Assembly (NCBI GenBank): GCA_964484185.1
Contig: CAZAEQ010000030.1
Location: 1 to 54,296 of the forward strand
DNA: 54,296 nt
DNA from: F1-120-MAGs238 sp964484185
GTDB lineage: Bacteria > Planctomycetota > Phycisphaerae > Phycisphaerales > UBA1924
Reading direction: 5' to 3'
The position numbers were made by a program, and so were the translations under genes. This document shows, piece after piece, positions 51,373-54,296 of the stretch (positions within the stretch are counted from its first letter, which is position 1; each line of letters starts with the position of its first letter). The notes below the pieces were generated by a model. It saw only the letters and a list, made by a program, of their open reading frames with translations, made no database searches and had not been told where the DNA came from.

Positions 51373-51633
51373 TGGTGCAGCGGCAGCGGGTTGTGCAGTC
51401 GAGACGGACAGGGATGTACTCCTCTGGAAGGTGCGCGGGCTCCGCCGCGAACGTGGGGAGTATCGAGCATTGCAGGAGGAGTGTTGCGGAGAGAGATTAC
51501 GCGGAGGATTTTCGGACGGGGCGGAGATGCTGCATTCGGAACAATCCGCCAGTTTGGGTGAGATTGCGATGTTTTCGGACGAGTGCAGGGGACTCAGGTC
51601 AACGAATTGAATTGCCTAGAGTGGCGAGCAGAA

Positions 51634-52263
51634 ATGACGGACCTACCCAGTCACAACATTTTTCGCCATCAGGGCGGCGTATCCCGCGAGCAACGCTGGG
51701 CAGGGCTTGGGGTTTGCGGCTGCACGATATGGTTCACCGGATTGTCAGGAAGCGGAAAATCGACGATTGCGCACGCTCTCGAAGCGACGCTGGTGGCGCG
51801 AAAGGTCCATGCTTATTGCCTGGATGGGGACAATCTGAGACTGGGGCTGAATAAGGGTTTGACATTTTCCGCAGCTGACCGTGCGGAAAATGTCCGCCGC
51901 GTTGGTGAGGTTGCACGATTAATCGCTGACACCGGGTGCATTGCCATTGCAAGCCTGATCAGCCCGTATGCGACAGATCGGGCGGCGTGTCGCCAGAGGC
52001 ATCAAGAGTCAGATTTGAAATTTCTTGAAGTTTTTGTAGACACACCACTGGAGGTGTGTGAGCAGCGCGACCCAAAGGGGTTATACAAAAAGGCGCGGGC
52101 TGGACTGATCACAGGCATGACTGGCATCGATGACCCCTACGATCGGCCGCAGAGACCGGAACTTGTTCTTAGTCCTGCAACACACTCAGTCGATCATTGC
52201 GTAGGGCAGTGTCTCTCCCTGCTCAGTGATCTGAAAATAATTTCCGCACAGCCGACTCGATGA
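51634..52263 (+). CDS. cysC: Adenylyl-sulfate (APS) kinase
   Basis: The 209-residue enzyme phosphorylates adenosine 5'-phosphosulfate to PAPS, the sulfate donor for sulfotransferases and reduction. It has the P-loop GLSGSGKST (residues 36-44), the APS-binding DGDNLRLGLNKGL and FSAADRAENVRRVGEV, SLISPYATDR, EVFVDTPLEVCEQRDPKGLY and GMTGIDDPYDRP. ATG at 51634 is used. The stop overlaps the cysQ-like start by 4 bp (ATGA). No ATP sulfurylase gene is in the window, so it is not a complete assimilation operon. Confidence 0.95.
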   Translation: MTDLPSHNIFRHQGGVSREQRWAGLGVCGCTIWFTGLSGSGKSTIAHALEATLVARKVHAYCLDGDNLRLGLNKGLTFSAADRAENVRRVGEVARLIADTGCIAIASLISPYATDRAACRQRHQESDLKFLEVFVDTPLEVCEQRDPKGLYKKARAGLITGMTGIDDPYDRPQRPELVLSPATHSVDHCVGQCLSLLSDLKIISAQPTR

Positions 52264-53279
52264 AGCACACCACCACCACGTATTTAGAAGTTGCGCGAAC
52301 CGCCGTAAGCCAAGCCTGCATCGTGACGCGTTATGTTCAATCGCGACTGGATCAGATCAGGGCGATTACTAAAGAAGACAAGAGTCCGGTGACGATTGCG
52401 GACTTGTGTGCGCAGGCGATTATCGCAAAGGCGTTGTTTGAGAAGCTGCCGCCGATGCCGCTGATTGCAGAAGAAGATGCGGATTATCTTCGTGATCCAA
52501 AGCATCGGGCACATCTGGAGGCAGCGCTGGAAGCAACGCGGCTGGTGTGGCCGGAAGTGACTGCTGAGCGATTCCTGCACTTTATTGATCTTGGGCGTTC
52601 AGCCGGAGATGCCCGTCCGGCGGCGTTCTGGACGCTTGACCCGGTGGATGGGACAAAGGGATTTGTGCGCGGGCGGCAGTATGCGGTAGCGCTTGCGGGA
52701 GTGACATTGGGCAAGCCGGTGATGGCGGTGCTTGGGTGTCCGAATCTACCGCTGGCGGAGCAGACTGACTATGACGCTGCGAATTTGAATACCAAGGGAT
52801 CGATGTATTTTGCCGCGGCAGGTGAAGGGGCGTTTGCGGCAGCGTCGACTGATCCGACTGCGCCGGGCGAATTGATGACGTTGCAGCCGTTTTCAACCGA
52901 GCCGACGACGGAAGTGAGGCTGGTGCGCTCTGCGGAGGCAGCGCACGGAGCAGGCGGTTCGATTGATCGCATGATGGTGCGGGTTGATAAGCCGTATAAG
53001 AACTTGAAGCTGGACAGTCAGTGCAAGTACGCCATTCTGGCACGCGGGCATGCGGAGGGGTATTTGCGGATTCCGCCGCAGGACTCGCCGCGGAAGGAAT
53101 GTATCTGGGATCATGCGGCGGGCGTGTTGATTGCGGAAGAGGCGGGGATGAAGGTGACGGATTGCAAGGGAATCGATCTGGATTTCTCGGTGGGGAGCCG
53201 GCTTGATAAGAACCGCGGGGTTGTGGCAGCGCACCCGGACTTGCATGCATCGTTTATTGAGGCGATTGCGAAGCTTTGA
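52260..53279 (+). CDS. 3'(2'),5'-bisphosphate nucleotidase (CysQ/HAL2-like)
   Basis: The 339-residue Mg-dependent phosphatase of the inositol monophosphatase superfamily probably hydrolyses PAP, the by-product of PAPS use. Motifs: LIAEEDADY, the metal-binding FWTLDPVDGTKGFVRG, and IWDHAAGVLIAEEAG. Its length (about 340) is closer to plant/yeast HAL2-type enzymes than to E. coli CysQ (246). The start overlaps cysC by 4 bp; the two form a coupled pair for making PAPS and clearing PAP. Neighbouring glycosyltransferases suggest use in sulfated glycan synthesis (inference). Confidence 0.9.
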   Translation: MKHTTTTYLEVARTAVSQACIVTRYVQSRLDQIRAITKEDKSPVTIADLCAQAIIAKALFEKLPPMPLIAEEDADYLRDPKHRAHLEAALEATRLVWPEVTAERFLHFIDLGRSAGDARPAAFWTLDPVDGTKGFVRGRQYAVALAGVTLGKPVMAVLGCPNLPLAEQTDYDAANLNTKGSMYFAAAGEGAFAAASTDPTAPGELMTLQPFSTEPTTEVRLVRSAEAAHGAGGSIDRMMVRVDKPYKNLKLDSQCKYAILARGHAEGYLRIPPQDSPRKECIWDHAAGVLIAEEAGMKVTDCKGIDLDFSVGSRLDKNRGVVAAHPDLHASFIEAIAKL

Positions 53280-53382
53280 TAGGAGTTCGGCGATTTCAGT
53301 CGCACGCGAGAACATCCGATAATACTGTCTGGATGCGTATGCGATTGGGTCGCGTGCGTTTGCTTCATGTTGCGCGAACACC

Positions 53383-54296
53383 ATGCACATTGTTTTACTC
53401 AATCAACCTTTTCACCCTGATGTTGTGGCCACAGCGCAAATGGGCAAAGACCTTGCAGATGCGCTGATCAAGCGCGGGCACACGGTTTCCGCGGTTTGCT
53501 CGCGGTCGATCTATGGGCAGTCGGGTGCGCAGTTGCCCAAGTTTGAAGTGATCGATGGAATTGAGATTCATCGAGTTGGGGCGTCGATCTTTGGGCGCAA
53601 GGGGTTGCTGGCGCGAGCGGCGGACTTTGGGCTTTTCTATCTGTTGGCGGCGTTTAAGTTGTTGACGATGAAGCGACCGGATGTGGTTGTGAGTTTTACT
53701 ACGCCGCCGTTTATTGCGTTGCTCGGGCTTGTGTGTCGCTTTTTCCGTGGCAGCAAAGCGGTGTACTGGCTCATGGATTTATATCCGGATGTACCGGTGG
53801 CATCGGGCGTGTTCAAGCAGACTTCGTTGATTGTGCGAATCTGCGAAGTTTTCAGTCGACTGATTTTGAAGCGCAGCGATGCGACTGTTGTCTTGGGTCG
53901 GTGCATGCAGGAGCGGGTGCTGGCGAAGGGGACGCCGCCGGAGAAAGTGCATTATGTTCCGGTGTGGGCGAGCGGCGAGCAGGTGGTGCCGGTGGCGCAC
54001 GCGGACAATCCGTATCGAGCGCAGTGGAATCCGGACAATCGATTCGCGGTGATGTACTCGGGGAACTTTGGAATTGCGCATGATTCGAAGGCGATACTGG
54101 GCGCGATACGCGTGCTGTCGGCGGCAGGCGAGACACATCCCGTGCGGTTCATCTTTGTTGGGTCGGGCAACCGCAAGAAGGAAGTGCTTGCGCTGAAAGA
54201 TGAACTGAAGCTCGACAACGTTGCGTGGTATGACTATCAGCCGCGGGAGAAACTGTCGCAGTCTTCGGAGTCGGCGGGCTTGGGATGTCTGCCGTT
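53383..54296 (+). CDS. GT4-family glycosyltransferase, truncated by window end
   Basis: The first 304 codons read MHIVLLNQPFHPDVVATAQM, then GKDLADALIKRGHTVSAVCS, an N-terminal Rossmann domain (FTTPPFIALLGLVCRFF, YWLMDLYPDVPVASGVF). A second Rossmann domain starts with VMYSGNFGIAHDSKAILGA and IFVGSGNRKKEV, so the usual GT-B order is kept. It resembles WbuB/WcaI-type enzymes of polysaccharide synthesis. The last residues read are SESAGLGCLP, just before the expected EAFG-like motif; the gene continues past 54296. ATG at 53383 is chosen; no strong RBS. It follows cysQ by 103 bp. Confidence 0.9.
   Translation, partial: MHIVLLNQPFHPDVVATAQMGKDLADALIKRGHTVSAVCSRSIYGQSGAQLPKFEVIDGIEIHRVGASIFGRKGLLARAADFGLFYLLAAFKLLTMKRPDVVVSFTTPPFIALLGLVCRFFRGSKAVYWLMDLYPDVPVASGVFKQTSLIVRICEVFSRLILKRSDATVVLGRCMQERVLAKGTPPEKVHYVPVWASGEQVVPVAHADNPYRAQWNPDNRFAVMYSGNFGIAHDSKAILGAIRVLSAAGETHPVRFIFVGSGNRKKEVLALKDELKLDNVAWYDYQPREKLSQSSESAGLGCLP

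Overview
The window looks like a chromosomal segment of a planctomycete, most likely from the class Phycisphaerae. The signs are a two-gene unit of planctomycete-type cytochrome domains (DUF1587/1592/1588/1585) followed by a DUF1552 protein, several small membrane proteins with a CxxC-YDL(R/T)G zinc ribbon, and six secreted proteins that all end in the same two-loop EF-hand/dockerin-like module closing on Gly-Cys-stop. Taxonomy is inferred from gene content only. No rRNA, tRNA, CRISPR array, prophage or intact transposase was seen.

Layout. 1-2.8 kb: a frameshifted low-complexity/coiled-coil gene with a long leader, a palindrome cluster, a membrane zinc-ribbon gene and pdxH. 3-10.7 kb: dnaB, an FHA-GAF histidine kinase, kdsA, a second membrane zinc-ribbon gene, a two-domain ABC permease and two small membrane proteins. 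11-18 kb: prkA, topA and dinB, all on the minus strand. 18.1-22 kb: the planctomycete cytochrome/DUF1552 pair. 22-32.7 kb: an island of six GC-terminal dockerin-like secreted proteins plus the remnant of a seventh, with a CPBP membrane protease-like gene between them. 32.7-34 kb: an intact paralogue of the gene at the window start, with the same leader. 34-39 kb: NTF2/SnoaL-like protein, MCE/MlaD-like protein, cysteine desulfurase, POT peptide transporter and a small conserved protein. 39-44.5 kb: a VIT/VWA surface protein, OmpR-type regulator and large sensor kinase in one operon. 44.8-51.4 kb: a lipoprotein, a YkgJ-type cysteine-cluster protein and a tightly coupled five-gene minus-strand operon (helical protein, HD-GYP protein, two GT2 glycosyltransferases and their spacing). 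51.6-54.3 kb: cysC, a cysQ-like gene and the start of a GT4 glycosyltransferase that runs off the window.

How genes may work together. cysC and cysQ overlap by 4 bp and would make and recycle PAPS/PAP beside glycosyltransferases, consistent with sulfated glycans. The VIT/VWA protein with its regulator and kinase resembles the proteobacterial dedicated sortase system, but no sortase or sorting motif is visible. The dockerin-like proteins share only their C-termini, which suggests a common surface-sorting or docking signal.

Most interesting points: (1) a secreted protein at 30029-31426 whose Cys and His motifs suggest a circularly permuted caspase/legumain-like peptidase; (2) a gene at 1-723 broken by a frameshift that loss of one 8-bp repeat unit, or gain of one 7-bp unit, would exactly repair, pointing to possible repeat-driven switching; (3) the sortase-less VIT/VWA two-component operon; (4) the GC-terminal dockerin-like island.
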